Shown here: positions 33,250-44,583 of the stretch, piece after piece
Position numbering within the stretch: position 1 is the stretch's first letter
How the letters are laid out: every line of letters starts with the position of its first letter
Assembly (NCBI RefSeq): GCF_905220565.1
Contig: NC_059416.1
Span: forward strand, 11,904,001-11,968,000
Direction: 5' to 3'
Length of the DNA stretch: 64,000 bases
Source of the DNA: Melitaea cinxia
Taxonomy: Eukaryota > Arthropoda > Insecta > Lepidoptera > Nymphalidae
Program-made: the position numbers and the translations under genes
The notes under the pieces: model-generated
The model's input: the letters and a program-made list of their open reading frames with translations, nothing else
What the model was told of the DNA's origin: nothing
The model's database searches: none

Positions 33250-33714
33250 AGTAATGTCCTACTAACCTTTGTTGTGTTTTGTTCTAGGTAGAGCAACAGT
33301 TTCTTTCAATATCGGTAAAAAAAAAACTTTTTTCTTTTTATTTAACTTGTACTTCCACAATTATTGATAAATAGCAAAGTCAGTCTTGTCAATGTCCCAA
33401 CTGAACAACAGACACTCACCGAACATTGAAGCATCTACTCTGATACTGGCAATTCCGCAAGGGTGCTAAAGCCAAAGAAGAAGAAGAATTCTCGACATTT
33501 GTACCGAACGGTTGTGTATTAAAAATCTGTGAAAATCTTAACAATTGGTGTTAAATTCGAGAAAATAAGGTCAGTTCTTTCAGGTATTATTAAGGTTTCG
33601 AAGAATTGATAATATTAAAATTCTGATAAATGCACCACTAGGTAATATGAGAATGATATGATTTTTCTTTAAAAAAATACTTAATTATATATAAAAATAT
33701 AAATACAAACAACT

Positions 33715-33905
33715 CCCGATCCCACTAGGATTTACTCCTGTGTCTGGGCTCTGTAAACATACACAATACACAAACACAAACGCCCAAATCACGTCAAACA
33801 TCTGTATGGACCATACAATCGTATGCCATGCGCGAGGATCGAAACCGCAACCGCCAGTGCAACTGACATAAACCAGTGCTGTGAACTGCGCTAACTTGTC
33901 GTCAA
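33715..33905 (-). repeat. SINE B, tRNA-head half
   Basis: Contains 'aacgcccaaatcacgtcaaa', 'acatctgtatgg' and the head 'gcgaggatcgaaaccgcaac', 'tgtgaactgcgctaacttgt' on the minus strand. The 3' half is missing or too diverged to see. Confidence 0.7.
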
Positions 33906-34455
33906 AGCTAACTTATATATTATTATACAAATACTCAGACACAAAATAAAACCATAATAATAATCTCTACTCACTGTTATACCTATATTTCTATAAAGAC
34001 AATTCAACCTTATAGTTTAAAATTGAAAATTTTCCTTAGCTTATATATAATTTTATGTTAGCACTTGTACAACACGTCCAAAAAAACTACACTAATTTCA
34101 AAGTGAGGTCCTTTATTTGAAATTGTAAAGGCGATACAATTTAGTATGGAAAACCATATATGCACACCGTTGAACAAAACGTTAGCGCGATTTAATTGCG
34201 TACAGCGACATCTATCTTCGAGTTGCGGAATTACATACTTACTAAAATAAAGTATATGACAATTTATTACAGAATTAAACAGCACTTAAAACTACACACC
34301 ATACCACATGCATCGTAAATTGCCAGCTTCCCGCAAACCAAGGTCGCTGAACAGCGATATTGAATTACCCTTTAAAGCCATTTTACACTTTATCACTGAC
34401 TATACTATCACTTATTAAAATTTAAAACAATCAAATCAAAATATCATTAATCAAA

Positions 34456-34767
34456 CTAGCTGCGCCCGCGACTTCGTCCGCGTGGAATTTAACAAAATAG
34501 TTATTGTTCAGTTCGCAGAGTTATAACATAAGAAAAAACTCAAATAAAAGCTGCCTAAGTTATTCTTATTACAATCAGCTATCTGCCAGTGAAAGTCTCG
34601 TCAAAACCGGTCTAGCCGTTTCAGAGATTAGCCGGAACAAACAGATAGACAGGCAAAAATTCTAGAAAATGCTATTTTGGTATATGTACCGTTTATACAT
34701 GCATTTAGTAAAAAGCGGCTATTTTAATATTACAAAAAGACACTCCAATTTTATTTGTTTGTATAGA
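34456..34767 (-). mobile_element. Non-autonomous Helitron (family L)
   Basis: The minus-strand 3' end is CTAG at 34,456, preceded by A at 34,455, with the G+C-rich subterminal block 'gcccgcgacttcgtccgcgt'. The body includes 'agccgtttcagagattagcc' and 'ggtatatgtaccgtttatac'. Closely matches 40,939-41,223. Confidence 0.82.
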
Positions 34768-35294
34768 CTAGACTTCAAAATAAGCCACAAATTAGATCAA
34801 CCGATAATATTTGAACATTTCCATTATCCACTGTCTCTCAGATAATCCAGTCAAAGTTTTTATATCCAAGAATAACAATGTTCAAATCTGATCACCAATA
34901 TCCAGACAGCGAAGTTATAATTGAAAAAGTTGAAATCTTGACGCAATTTTAACTCATTGCCGTCGAGATGTATTGTAACGATTTTTGCTTGTATATTTGT
35001 ATTATAATTTATTTTAGTTTGCTATTGTTATGACGTTAAGATGATAAATTTGCCTTAACTAGCATTAACGTGTTGGGATACTGTTCATGACGGAGTACAT
35101 TAATAAAAATATGTCGCCATTTTTTTATTATTTTCTGGAAACCAGCTAAAGTTTTTGTTGTTATCGGTACTGTTAATACCTAGTGCAAATCATTCAAATA
35201 ACGATTTTAGTTGAAGGTAACTTTAAAAAAAACTATGGGAATTATAATATTTTTAATACATGTTTGATGTATTTTTGTTTGACATTTAGTACTA
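34768..35294. other. Interval without recognised feature
   Basis: AT-rich; no gene called. Confidence 0.45.
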
Positions 35295-35307
35295 GGTAGG
35301 TAGCGAG

Positions 35308-35582
35308 GTAGGGCACAGCAGGAATTTCCTGCTCAAAATATGGAGCAGCCCGACTGGGGTAGTACCTCGACCTTACAGAAGATCACAGCAAAATAATACT
35401 GTTTTCAAGCAGTATTGTGTTCCTGTTGGTGAGTAAGGTGACCAAAGCTCCTGGGGGGATTGGGGATTGGTTCGGCAACGCGCTTGCGATGCTTTTGGTG
35501 TTGCAGGTGTCTATAAGCTACGGTAATCGCTTACCATCAGGTGAGCTGTACGCTTGTTTGCCGACCTAGTGACATAAAAAAA
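35308..35582 (+). repeat. SINE E, sense, near full length
   Basis: Begins 'ggtagggcacagcaggaatt' and ends 'gacctagtgacat' plus poly(A). This orientation shows that poly(A) is the 3' end of family E. A possible short TSD agtacta flanks it (35,289 region and after the A-run), but the A-run blurs the boundary. Confidence 0.85.
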
Positions 35583-35589
35583 AGTACTA

Positions 35590-36835
35590 TCAGCTTTACT
35601 TGACATTGCGTGCAGTAATATTCAATTAAATTCCTTTTATCAAATATAAAAGCTGTGACATTATCAAATGTGTGTCAAGTTCACAACGTTACAAATCGCC
35701 AGTCACAAATCTGAATAATCCCTTAATACAAATAACTTCACCTTCATATTTCCCGTGTTAATACGATTAAAACAGAAAGGGTTAATTCAGCTTAAGTAGT
35801 TTGACACTAATCCGTCCTTTGTCCCTTTCCCACTTAATCATTTATGAAGCGTCAAGAGAGACAAACATAGTCCGCAGTTCCGTCTCCATAAAACTTTCGA
35901 GAAATAAATCACATTTCTTTAAGAATTTCTTGCACGCCACGAGAAAATATGTAAATTCAGACGAGAATTTTACGCTCATTTTTCCTTTAAAGTGATGAAC
36001 TTTGTCATAAAGTTTAACAGCTGCAAAATTATCTGAAATAGGACAAACAAGCTTCAGACTTTATGGCGAATATTTAATAATATCGCCGATATAAATCTGG
36101 GGTCACGTACAACAAACTAAGTGTAAAAGTAACCTGGAGCCATTGTACAAATTAGGGTGAAACATCGGCTGGAAAGAAAATTTACAAACGTGCTTTTAAC
36201 GTTTAAACCAAAAGTTTTCAGACAGGAGTATTGGAAAATTATTTATTGCAAATTTGAGTTGATGGGTATTTGAAAGCGACTTTTTAAGACAAGATACCTA
36301 TTCTACATTATTTCACCGACGTTAAGCTGAACACTAAAGATGTCAAAATCAGAATATACTGTATATCAAAAGTAATTTCGAATTATCACTTTACAAATTA
36401 AAATTTTATTAAAATGTAATTACTACCGTTTCGGAATGTAGATCGGATTGGAATATCAGATATTGTTACATTGTTATTACCTACACAAAATCCGTCTAAA
36501 AAAATTGATATAGAAATCAGAATGGACCAATATAAAGCGTATAATACATCGGAAAAATAAATTATCAACAATATTTATAGAATAAAAAAAACATTAAAAT
36601 CATCAGATCATTTAATTTAACACAATTTCAAGCAGTTCAGAACACAGCACATATTACGATGATCCAAACGACATTGCGAATGTTCGAAGCAGATGTGACT
36701 TCTAAACGGCCCATATCTTTTCACCCTTAATTTTCATATAAAGCCTAAGCTATCTATGCTCTAAGGTTACAAAACAAATACCTAGACACGCTTGGATGTG
36801 TTGCTTAGGCCACTTAAGTAGCACTATTGTAATTA
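35590..36835. other. Interval without recognised feature
   Basis: No gene or repeat recognised. A 64-codon frame at 35,801-35,995 has no domain. Confidence 0.45.
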
Positions 36836-36976
36836 CTACAGTGCTTCATCATTACAGCCTATAAAGTCCACTGCTGGACATAGGCCTCCACAAGTTTACG
36901 CCAAAAATAACGTGAACTCGTGTGTTTTGCCCATATTCACCACGCTGGGCAGGCGGATTGGTGTGCTACAGTGCTT
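36836..36976 (-). repeat. SINE A short form, 11-bp TSD
   Basis: Element 36,847-36,965 (119 bp) flanked by ctacagtgctt at 36,836-36,846 and 36,966-36,976. Same short form as at 25.7 and 40.7 kb, with the tail reduced to 'catcatt'. Confidence 0.92.
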
Positions 36977-37464
36977 AGTGCTTTATAATTTGTAAACTAT
37001 TTCCCAAATTCAAATTCATTAGTAATTGTCTTCACTTCAAATTGTATAAAAGGCTGAGATATTCCCTTTTATAACTAAGAAAACGTTTTATTTTAACATA
37101 ACAGGACAATTTCAAGTCTTAGATATCTTAAAATAATCAAAAACAAATAACTTAGGTCGAGTTTTCAAAATTCTTATATATTTACAAATATTGTAATCAA
37201 TACATGATGGTCAAAGACGCGTCAAGGCGTGTGCGTAACGCTGTAATTAATGGCGAAAATACTAAGAAATTATTTTATAATGGTTTATAATGGTCAAAAG
37301 TTAAGAGTAAAAATATATTTTTTTTAATTTTTTCTTAAGTATTAAAACCTTCCGTGGGACTTAAGGAACATACAAAAAAATAAATTAGCCGAATTGGTCG
37401 AGTCATTCTCGAGTTATGCGCTTAGCAAAATCCATTTTTATTTATATTGATAGATTATGATTTT
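36977..37464. other. Interval without recognised feature
   Basis: AT-rich; no gene called. Confidence 0.45.
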
Positions 37465-37680
37465 GACTGGCCCGTTGTTGTAGTGACCCTGCTTTCTGGT
37501 CCGGGGGTTGTGGGTTCGATTCCCACCCCGAGTCTGGGTGTAATATATATATTTATTTATATGTGTTTATCGAAAAAAAAAATTGTAGTATACCAGTCGG
37601 CTGTTACCTATAACACAAGTATTAAGTTGCTTACTTTAGGAACAGATGACCGTGTGCGTATTTTGTAAATATATATTATT
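37465..37680 (+). repeat. SINE C copy
   Basis: Head 'gactggcccgttgttgtagt' lacks five bases of box A (ggcgcagttt), while box B 'gggttcgattcccaccccga' is intact. Body 'ccagtcggctgttacctata' and tail 'cagatgaccgtgtgcgtatt' complete it. Confidence 0.85.
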
Positions 37681-38051
37681 ATTTGTTAATGGTAGTAACT
37701 GTTTCTATTGGTTCTTCTGTTGTTATTAATTCTTAAATCAGAATATACTAACCAAATTGATGGTTGCTTCACATTTAATGTAACGGCCTAATAAAATTAC
37801 TGTCTAAATGAAAATACAAATCTGTTATTGAAGCAATTTTCTAATTTTTATTTTATTTTCTTAATCATTTGTTTTATCATACGAACAAAAATTTTTGTTT
37901 AGAATCATGATAATAATACGTGACAGTTATTACTTTAAGACAAAAATTACCCTCAGTAAGACCTGTTTGATATTAATGCAGACTCAACCAAAAAAGCTCG
38001 ATCGCTGTTAAATACCGAACTCCAATCATCTTAAAAATGTGTTTATACTTA
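37681..38051. other. Interval without recognised feature
   Basis: AT-rich; no gene called. Confidence 0.45.
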
Positions 38052-38258
38052 TCTAATATATAAAATTCTCGTGTCGCGGTGTTTGTAGTTAAACTCCTTC
38101 GAAACGGCTTGACCGATTTTCATGAAATTTTGTGTGCATATCGGGTAGGTCTAAGAATCGAACAACATCTTTTTTTTCATCCCCCTAAGTTATGGGGGGG
38201 GGGGTATTGAGAAGGTTAATAAAATATATGGGAAAACAATGTTTGCGGGGTTAGCTAG
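38052..38258 (+). mobile_element. Non-autonomous Helitron, family K, intact ends
   Basis: Starts TC (38,052-38,053) after A, ends CTAG (38,255-38,258) before T, as Helitron insertion between A and T requires. Inside: 'aaaattctcgtgtcgcggtg', 'gaaacggcttgaccgatttt', a G-run at about 38,194-38,205 and 'aatgtttgcggggttagc'. 207 bp. Confidence 0.85.
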
Positions 38259-38270
38259 TATATATATATA

Positions 38271-38472
38271 CTAGCTGACCTGGCGAACTTCGTATCACCT
38301 TAATTTTTTCTGAAATATAATAATAACATAATATATCAAAATAAAATATAGCCTATCTTTTAAGTTGGATCAAACTGCACACGGTGTGCAAATTTGACTA
38401 AAATCGGTTAAGTAGTTTAGGAGTCCATTGAGGACAAACATTGTGACACGAGATTTATATATTATATTAAGA
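38271..38472 (-). mobile_element. Non-autonomous Helitron, tail-to-tail with previous
   Basis: Minus-strand CTAG at 38,271 with A before it, and ga at 38,471-38,472 followed by T (5' TC on the minus strand). Its 3' end faces that of the previous element across only 12 bp of TA repeat. Body: 'acctggcgaacttcgtatca', 'aaaatcggttaagtagttta', 'gtgacacgagatttatatat'. Confidence 0.82.
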
Positions 38473-39129
38473 TATAATGCTTAGAGCAGTCGCATTTTAT
38501 TTCTATTAAGCATGATCTATCTGCCTGTAAGTGTTTGCTGCACCTAGATTTGGTCCTGTATACTATGTATTTTTGTTTCTGTATGTATTGACGTAAACAA
38601 ATGTTCGTGGATCAACGAATAAATGAACTCTTGACTCAGTGTACAATAGATTCCTATATTTACGTTAAATCTATGTTTAGACGTCAACGGAACGCTGTAT
38701 AATCGGAAACAAATACCGAAACCGTTTACCGAGCGAAAAGCTTTTAAAAGATAAATACAACGATACCCGGATACCCGGAGTGTTTTACGAGGGACGAACT
38801 ACACTTAGTCGTCTCTTTTCATACATAACATTACTAAGTTTAAAAGTGATGACCAGAACGCGACTGGACAGAAGATGAATAATCCTGGGTGTACTGTCAC
38901 AGCCCAAATTTACTAAATGAAATTTTTTAAGTGAAACTTCTTTAACGCCTATGAGGGTATTTTTTTTACAGATGAAACGTTTTTGTCTACAACAGAACCA
39001 CCTAGCGTTTACTATAGAAACTACAAAGGCTATTAACATTAATATCGATAGTATTACATTGTAAACTAACTAGATGGCGCTGGAACGGAAATCTAAAGCT
39101 TTAGATTTGTATAAATATAAACATATCAA
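38473..39129. other. Interval without recognised feature
   Basis: No gene or repeat recognised. An 84-codon minus-strand frame (38,785-39,039) shows no domain. Confidence 0.45.
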
Positions 39130-39300
39130 AATTTCGATCTGGCGGGTACATCATTCCATAGTTTAATTGCCTAGAGCACCGACACGGTCAGTCGGAGATG
39201 CAGGTTCGATCCCCGCTGGAACGGTCGATTTTTGATATGATATTAAAAAATATTTAGAATTTCCTAATGTGTGGGTAAGACAAAAATAAAATCGTACAAA
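39130..39300 (+). repeat. SINE D, sense copy
   Basis: Head 'ttccatagtttaattgccta', 'gagcaccgacacggtcagtc', box B 'ggttcgatccccgctggaa', then body 'tttttgatatgatattaaaa' and end 'gacaaaaataaaatcgtaca'. The anticodon-loop position lacks the usual U33, consistent with a SINE and not a working tRNA. Confidence 0.85.
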
Positions 39301-39307
39301 TTAAAAC

Positions 39308-39497
39308 ACTGCTGACTTTGAAATACACAGACCGAAGACGGGCAGCAGCGTCTTCGGTGCGACAAAGCCAGCCCTGCTGTCACCAACCCGCCTGCCCAGC
39401 GTGGTGACTATGGGCAAAACACATGTGTTCACGCTTTTTTGGCGTAAACTCGTGGAGGCCTATGTCCAGCAGTGAATTGTACAGGCTGTAATAATGA
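39308..39497 (+). repeat. SINE A, 5'-truncated
   Basis: Starts at 'ctgactttgaaatacacaga' and ends 'gtacaggctgtaataatgat'. Lies directly 3' of SINE D. The weak repeat aaaaca on both sides is the only TSD candidate. Confidence 0.8.
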
Positions 39498-39779
39498 TGA
39501 AAACATGCTACGTTTTATTACAGTACTAAACAGGTATTTGAATATGCACTTGAATATCAAAATTCAGAGCAAAGGAAGATATGGGTTTTTCGAAAATTTA
39601 TCCATATTTTTTTCTTTTTGTGGAAATATATTCTATCAAAAAAGTTCATTTTTCAGGGAAAAAATGTGATAAAACTATTTTAAACTACATCGTCCTATAT
39701 CTGTGCTTAATCTCATCCAGATCTATTCTGGTGTATTTGACAAACAAACACCCATCAGAATTTTCTCATATATGTATAA

Positions 39780-39940
39780 CTAGCCGACCCGTGCCCATAA
39801 AATATAGCCTATGTCACTCCTGAATAGTGTAGCTTTCTGTTAGTGAAAGAATTTTCATGATCGGATCAGTATTTGCGAAGATTACCCCCTACATACAAAG
39901 TTATAAGCTTTAGCTCTTTATAATATTAGTATAGATAGTA
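39780..39940 (-). mobile_element. Helitron-like fragment
   Basis: Begins 'actagccgacccgtgcccat' (CTAG after A) and ends near 'tataatattagtatagatag', a typical lepidopteran Helitron 5' terminus in reverse. The interior is short and non-coding. Confidence 0.7.
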
Positions 39941-40476
39941 AAATGCAGGTGTACTTTAGAGATCTTCGTTTCATGTGCATTAACAGTGATTACTTAGAAT
40001 ATTATGTCTTTTAATGTCATTACTATAAATTAGGGTTGATCCATACTTTTTTATGTGTCAAAGCAATCTCACCATTATAAGAAACATCTTTAAGCTTAAA
40101 TTACGTTGTCTATTTTATTTAATAAAAGAGGCGCTTTAATTATTACTCTTAAGTTTAATACTATCTACTAAAGTTGCAAATAATTTGGACAATGCGATAA
40201 TTAGAATTATGCGTTTTACTTAAGACACGTGCTTTATTATCTTTCATAAAATATTTCTAAAGTAAAATGATTTCTAAGAGTTGATTTGAGATCTCTTTCT
40301 GAATTTTAGTATTTGTATTATAATAAGTTAATTTGAGTGAAAACTAGAACATTTACGAACGATGTGAATATAATTTAAAGTTGTCAAACACTCCGACCCT
40401 CGGTATCTATTGAATTGATTAATTAATATGTGTTTGTGGAGGCAGTTGTACTTTATTCAAATAAGTATGGTTATGC
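39941..40476. other. Interval without recognised feature
   Basis: AT-rich; no gene called. Confidence 0.45.
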
Positions 40477-40693
40477 GACTAGCCCGTTGGCGCAGTTTGT
40501 AGGAACCCTGCTTTCTGCTTCGGAGGACGTGGGTTCGATTCCACCTTGAGTCTGGGTTTAACATATATATTTGTTAATATGTATTATTAATATGTATGTT
40601 TGCCGAAAATAAAAATCTATAACAGTCGCCTGTTACCTATAACACAAGCATTAAGTTGCTTACCTTAGGAACAGACGACCGTGTGTGTATTTT
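40477..40693 (+). repeat. SINE C, tail hit by SINE A
   Basis: Head 'gactagcccgttggcgcagt', box B 'gggttcgattccaccttgag', tail 'aacagacgaccgtgtgtgta'. A SINE A short form is inserted into its final bases (TSD 40,683-40,693). Confidence 0.88.
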
Positions 40694-40818
40694 CATCATT
40701 ACAGCCTATACAGTCCACTGCTGGACATAGGCCTCCACAAGTTTACGCCAAAAATAACGTGAACTCATGTGTTTTTCCCATAGTCACCACGCTGGGCAGG
40801 CGGGGTGGTGTGTATTTT
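40683..40818 (-). repeat. SINE A short form, 11-bp TSD
   Basis: Element 40,694-40,807 flanked by gtgtgtatttt at 40,683-40,693 and 40,808-40,818. Nested in the 3' end of SINE C. Confidence 0.92.
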
Positions 40819-40938
40819 AAAAGAAAATAATTGTTTGATGACCTAAACCAGTTCATATTATTAATTTTAGTCTATCAAATGGGTAATCTTATATAATCTG
40901 TATTAATATTAAACAGAATAATATTATTTTATATTACA

Positions 40939-41223
40939 CTAGTTCTGCTCGCGACTTCGTCCGCGTGGAACTTAAGAAAATTATTATTCAGTTCGCAGCC
41001 TGAGTTACTCCTTATTACATAAATTATCTGCCAGTGAAACTCCCGTCAGAATCGGTCTAGCCGTTTCACAGATTAGCCGGAACAAACAGACAGATAGACA
41101 GACAGACAAAAATTTTAAAATTATTATTTTGGTATATGTACCGTGTATACATCCACGCATTTAGTAAAAATCGTTTATTTTAATATTACAAACAGACACT
41201 CCAATTTTATTTATTTGTATAGA
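40939..41223 (-). mobile_element. Non-autonomous Helitron, family L, intact ends
   Basis: Minus-strand ends TC...CTAG: ga at 41,222-41,223 followed by T, and CTAG from 40,939 preceded by A. 285 bp; body 'gctcgcgacttcgtccgcgt', 'aatcggtctagccgtttcac', 'gatagacagacagac'. Good reference copy for 34,456-34,767. Confidence 0.88.
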
Positions 41224-41547
41224 TTAGTTGGAAGTAATTCGGTATAAAACACACTACCCAAAGAAATGAACGACACTAAATCATCTAAAACAAAATTACA
41301 ACCTTAAGATCATATTTCTTCAATTTTTAGATAAAATACTTTCAACCCTGAAATCATTAATTTACAAGACAATAAATATTAAAATCACACATGAATGGTT
41401 TAAGGCACGATTTCTTCCGAAAAAGTTTACTTCGTACCTAGAAGAGAACTAACTCCGTATAGTGCATTTGTTATCGCTGTAGTGAGATTGTATCTGTGTG
41501 CTATCTCTCTTGGATACATTTATTTTGTTAGATGTGCTTTAGTTTTT
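41224..41547. other. Interval without recognised feature
   Basis: AT-rich; no gene called. Confidence 0.45.
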
Positions 41548-41735
41548 TTTTTATGTCACTAGGTCGGCAAACAAGCGTACGGCTCACCTGATGGTAAGCG
41601 ATTACCGTAGCTTATAGACGCCTGCAACACCAGAAGCATCGCAAGCGCGTTGCCGACCCAATCCCAATCCCCCCAGGAGCTCTGGTCACCTTACTCACCA
41701 ACAGGAACACAATACTGCTTGAAAACAGTATTATA
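41548..41735 (-). repeat. SINE E, 5'-truncated
   Basis: Poly(T), 'atgtcactaggtcggcaaac', 'ctgatggtaagcgattaccg', 'gcaagcgcgttgccgaccca' and 'caccttactcaccaacagga', ending at 'gaaaacagtattat'. High similarity to 17,142-17,420. Confidence 0.88.
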
Positions 41736-41736
41736 C

Positions 41737-41795
41737 GAATAGCCCGATGGCGCAGTTAGTAGTGACCCTGCCTTTTGCCACACCAAACACCAACA
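41737..41795 (+). repeat. SINE C head fragment
   Basis: 'cgaatagcccgatggcgcag' and 'tagtagtgaccctgcctttt' match the tRNA-like 5' half of SINE C. No box B or tail follows. It abuts the truncated end of SINE E. Confidence 0.65.
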
Positions 41796-42144
41796 CCTTT
41801 TTTTAAATTCAATAAGTATATAAAACAAATAACTGTCGAAGTCGATATTTCTTGCTTATAAAAGTAAAAATAACGAATCTAATAATGAAATCTAAAAATA
41901 CAGCACAGATTTCTTAACGTTTCGTTAGTTATTTCGTTGATTGTGTTATATTTACTAAAATACAAATATGGACATTCTGAACAAGTTTTGTCCGTGATTA
42001 CATATTTTAATTATTATCTTTTCTCCTAAGAGAATTATTAAAATTTGGAACAAAAGTATTCAATGACGTACTTCACGTGCTGTGATTATTGATGTTTTGC
42101 CGATTGTTTTCAGCAATGAATATTTGAATATCAATATTCCGAAA

Positions 42145-42265
42145 GTATGAAAGAAAGAAAGAAACACGTTTATTTGGGACATCAGCCAAATCCCAGAGAG
42201 TTTTTAGACAAAAAGAATAACAACAGTGATATAGACTTAAAAAAAAAACAAAAAAAACAAATCAT
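42145..42265 (-). repeat. LINE 3'-end-like fragment
   Basis: 'aagaaagaaagaaacacgtt' and 'tatttgggacatcagccaaa' resemble the reversed 3' end of a non-LTR element with a short-repeat tail. Weak call; similar bits occur near 56,600 and 59,800. Confidence 0.4.
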
Positions 42266-42574
42266 ACTCGTATGTATTTATGTATACCGGTAGCTTCATA
42301 TTAACTTTAATTAATTAATTATTTACATTTCTAAATAACGGATTAGATCTAGAAGCCTACTTGAATAAGATTTTGTATTGATTAATTTTCTTTAAAAAAA
42401 TTTCATCGCGCGTTTACACGTACGACCAGGTCACGTGGATATGGTACGTGAAGATAATTCAACATGACTTCAAATTTATTTTAAGCTACCATAAGAAGCT
42501 AAAAGAAACAATTTTAAGCTAGCACTTCATTTTAAAAAATAAAATTTATTTATATATTTATTTTTATTTATTTA

Positions 42575-43469
42575 CTAGCTGACTCGGCAAACGTTGTCTT
42601 GCCGCTAAACGCTATTTAAAAATAGGTGTTGATCGTAGAGGGTTGAAAATTTAGGGTTGTATGTATTTTTTAATGTTGTATCATAAAAAAAACCGATTTC
42701 AATGACATCGACGAGTAATACAACGTAGATCGACGAAAAAATAGTCAAGTAACTACGCGTTATCAAAGATTACTCAAAAAGTAGTTATCAGATCTCAATA
42801 AAATTTATATGTGACCACATGACAAACATCAGCTTTCGATTAAATTAAAAGTTATTAAAATCGGTACACACAGTAAAAAGTTATTGCGGATTTTCAAGAG
42901 CTTCTCTCGATTTCTCTGGGATCCCATCATCAAATCCTGGTTTTCTTATCATGATACTAAACTAGGGATATCTCCTTTCCAACAAAAAAGGAATTATTAA
43001 AATCGGTACATCCAGTAGAAAGTTATGCGGTATAATACAACGTAGATCGACGAAAAAAGCGTCAAGTAAAAACGCATTATTAGATATAACTCGAAAAGAA
43101 GTTGTTAGATGTCAAATAAATTTAAATGGGACCAATTGACACACACCACCTTTCGATTAAAAAAAAAATTGTCGAAATCGGTCCACACGGTAAAAAGTTC
43201 TGATGTAACATACATAAAAAAAAATACAGTCGAATTGAGAACCTTCTCCTTTTTTGGAAGTCAGTTAAAAAATAAAAAATATATAATTTATCTAAAAATT
43301 AAAAAAAAATTTAGGAGTGGCCTACCCTTAACATTTAGGAGGATGAAAAATAGATGTTGTTCGATTCTCAGACCTACCCAATATGCACACAAAATTTCAT
43401 GAAATCGGTCAAGCCGTTTCGGAGGAGTTTAACTACAAACACTGCGACACGAGAATTTTATATATTAGA
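42575..43469 (-). mobile_element. Helitron interrupted by MITE-like element
   Basis: Minus-strand 3' end CTAG at 42,575 (A before it) with a perfect subterminal hairpin 42,585-42,590 / 42,599-42,604 (cggcaa / ttgccg). The 5' TC is at 43,468-43,469 (ga on this strand, then T). The outer parts match family K. The middle, about 42,685-43,275, is foreign. Confidence 0.8.
42685..43275 (+). mobile_element. MITE-like element M, nested
   Basis: Ends look like inverted repeats: 'aaaaaaccgatttc' at the left and 'ggaagtcagttaaaaaa' at the right (cleaner as aaccgacttc / gaagtcggtt in the 58.3 kb copy). It has an internal direct duplication: two roughly 170-bp units that each begin 'taatacaacgtagatcgacg' and hold 'tttcgattaa'. 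No transposase. Class uncertain. Confidence 0.7.
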
Positions 43470-43475
43470 TTAATA

Positions 43476-44402
43476 AAATACATTTACTTAAATAAGATAC
43501 AAAGACGGGCGGCAAATTAATTATTAACTGTGTGTTTAATGTGTAATTGATATTAATATCAGCTTTACGATGTGATACAGATATCGAGGATAGCGTCAGC
43601 AATGCATTTTCGATGTTCCTATTTCAGGATAATTTTTCAGGTATCCATAGGCTACGGTTTCCACTTACTATCAAGCTGACCGTACTTTTATTTTCTACTC
43701 TAGTAATATAAAAGAGAAACATACCGACTATGGCCATAAGATATCTTCTGCCGCTAAAAAAGGAAGGAAATTAACTAAATTTTACTGTTCCTTTGTGAAA
43801 CTGCAGATGTAAATTTCTCAAGAGTTTACCGATACGTTCAAGTTTATCTTTGAGGTTTTAGATGGAATTCGAAACAACCCTTAATTAAGATCAAAGAGTT
43901 CTAACCGTTGGTTGTTTTCACACAGAGTAACGTGAATAATTCTTCATTTGCACAAAAGAAAAGTTTCAAAACAGAATAAAATACAATTTAATTAATAAAC
44001 ATAAATTCAATTAAGCCACTTTCTATTTAGCGCTGTTCCTTTATATACGTCTGAACCTCCAGAAAACTCTAAAAGACTTTTAACATTTCAACTGCCAGCA
44101 ATCAGAATGTAACCAAGATTAATTGCTTATTTTCCGTGCAAAAAGGGTAGCGTAGCGGTTCATACTTGACCTTTCTGGATTTATCTGGTATTTCTGCTTA
44201 TGAATGAAATCATTGAATTACTAATTTCTTTAAAATTTCAAATTCTGTATTGGTTTTAACATAAATATGTTGATTTATACACACGGTCGTCAGTTCTTAA
44301 GGTACACAATTAAACGTCTGGGTTTTAGATAACAGTCCACTGAAATGCATATCTTTACACCAAAAGTCGGAAAGGAAATCGAAGTAACAACTTTAATGTA
44401 GG
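43476..44402. other. Interval without clear feature
   Basis: A faint SINE E remnant may lie at about 43,600-43,690 ('cttactatcaagctgaccgt'). Otherwise nothing recognised. Confidence 0.4.
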
Positions 44403-44583
44403 AAGCAATCATCATTACAGCCTATACAGTCTACTGCTGAACATAGGCCTCCACAAGTTTACGTCAAAAATAACGTGAACTCATGTGTTTTGCCCATAGT
44501 CACCACGCTGGACAGGCGGGTTGGTGACCGCAGTACTGACTTTGTCGCACCAAAGACGCTACTGCCCGTCTTGGGCAAGCAAT
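44403..44583 (-). repeat. SINE A, 5'-truncated, 7-bp TSD
   Basis: Element 44,410-44,576 with flanks aagcaat at 44,403-44,409 and 44,577-44,583. Truncated within 'gacgctactgcccgtcttgg'. Confidence 0.85.

Larger units (their letters stand above)
27190..33500 (+). mobile_element. Full-length I-clade LINE, 13-bp TSD, inactivated
   Basis: The direct repeat attctcgacattt at 27,190-27,202 and 33,488-33,500 bounds an element of 27,203-33,487 that ends in a (GAA)n tail. Order: 5' UTR (about 174 bp), ORF1 with three zinc knuckles, ORF2 with endonuclease, reverse transcriptase, RNase H and a C-terminal CCHC, then a 3' UTR. An RNase H domain with a short-repeat 3' tail is typical of the I superfamily (I, Nimb and relatives). 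Without the nested 831-bp insertion and its TSD it is about 5.4 kb. Two frameshifts, one stop codon and the nested insertion silence ORF2. Confidence 0.93.
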
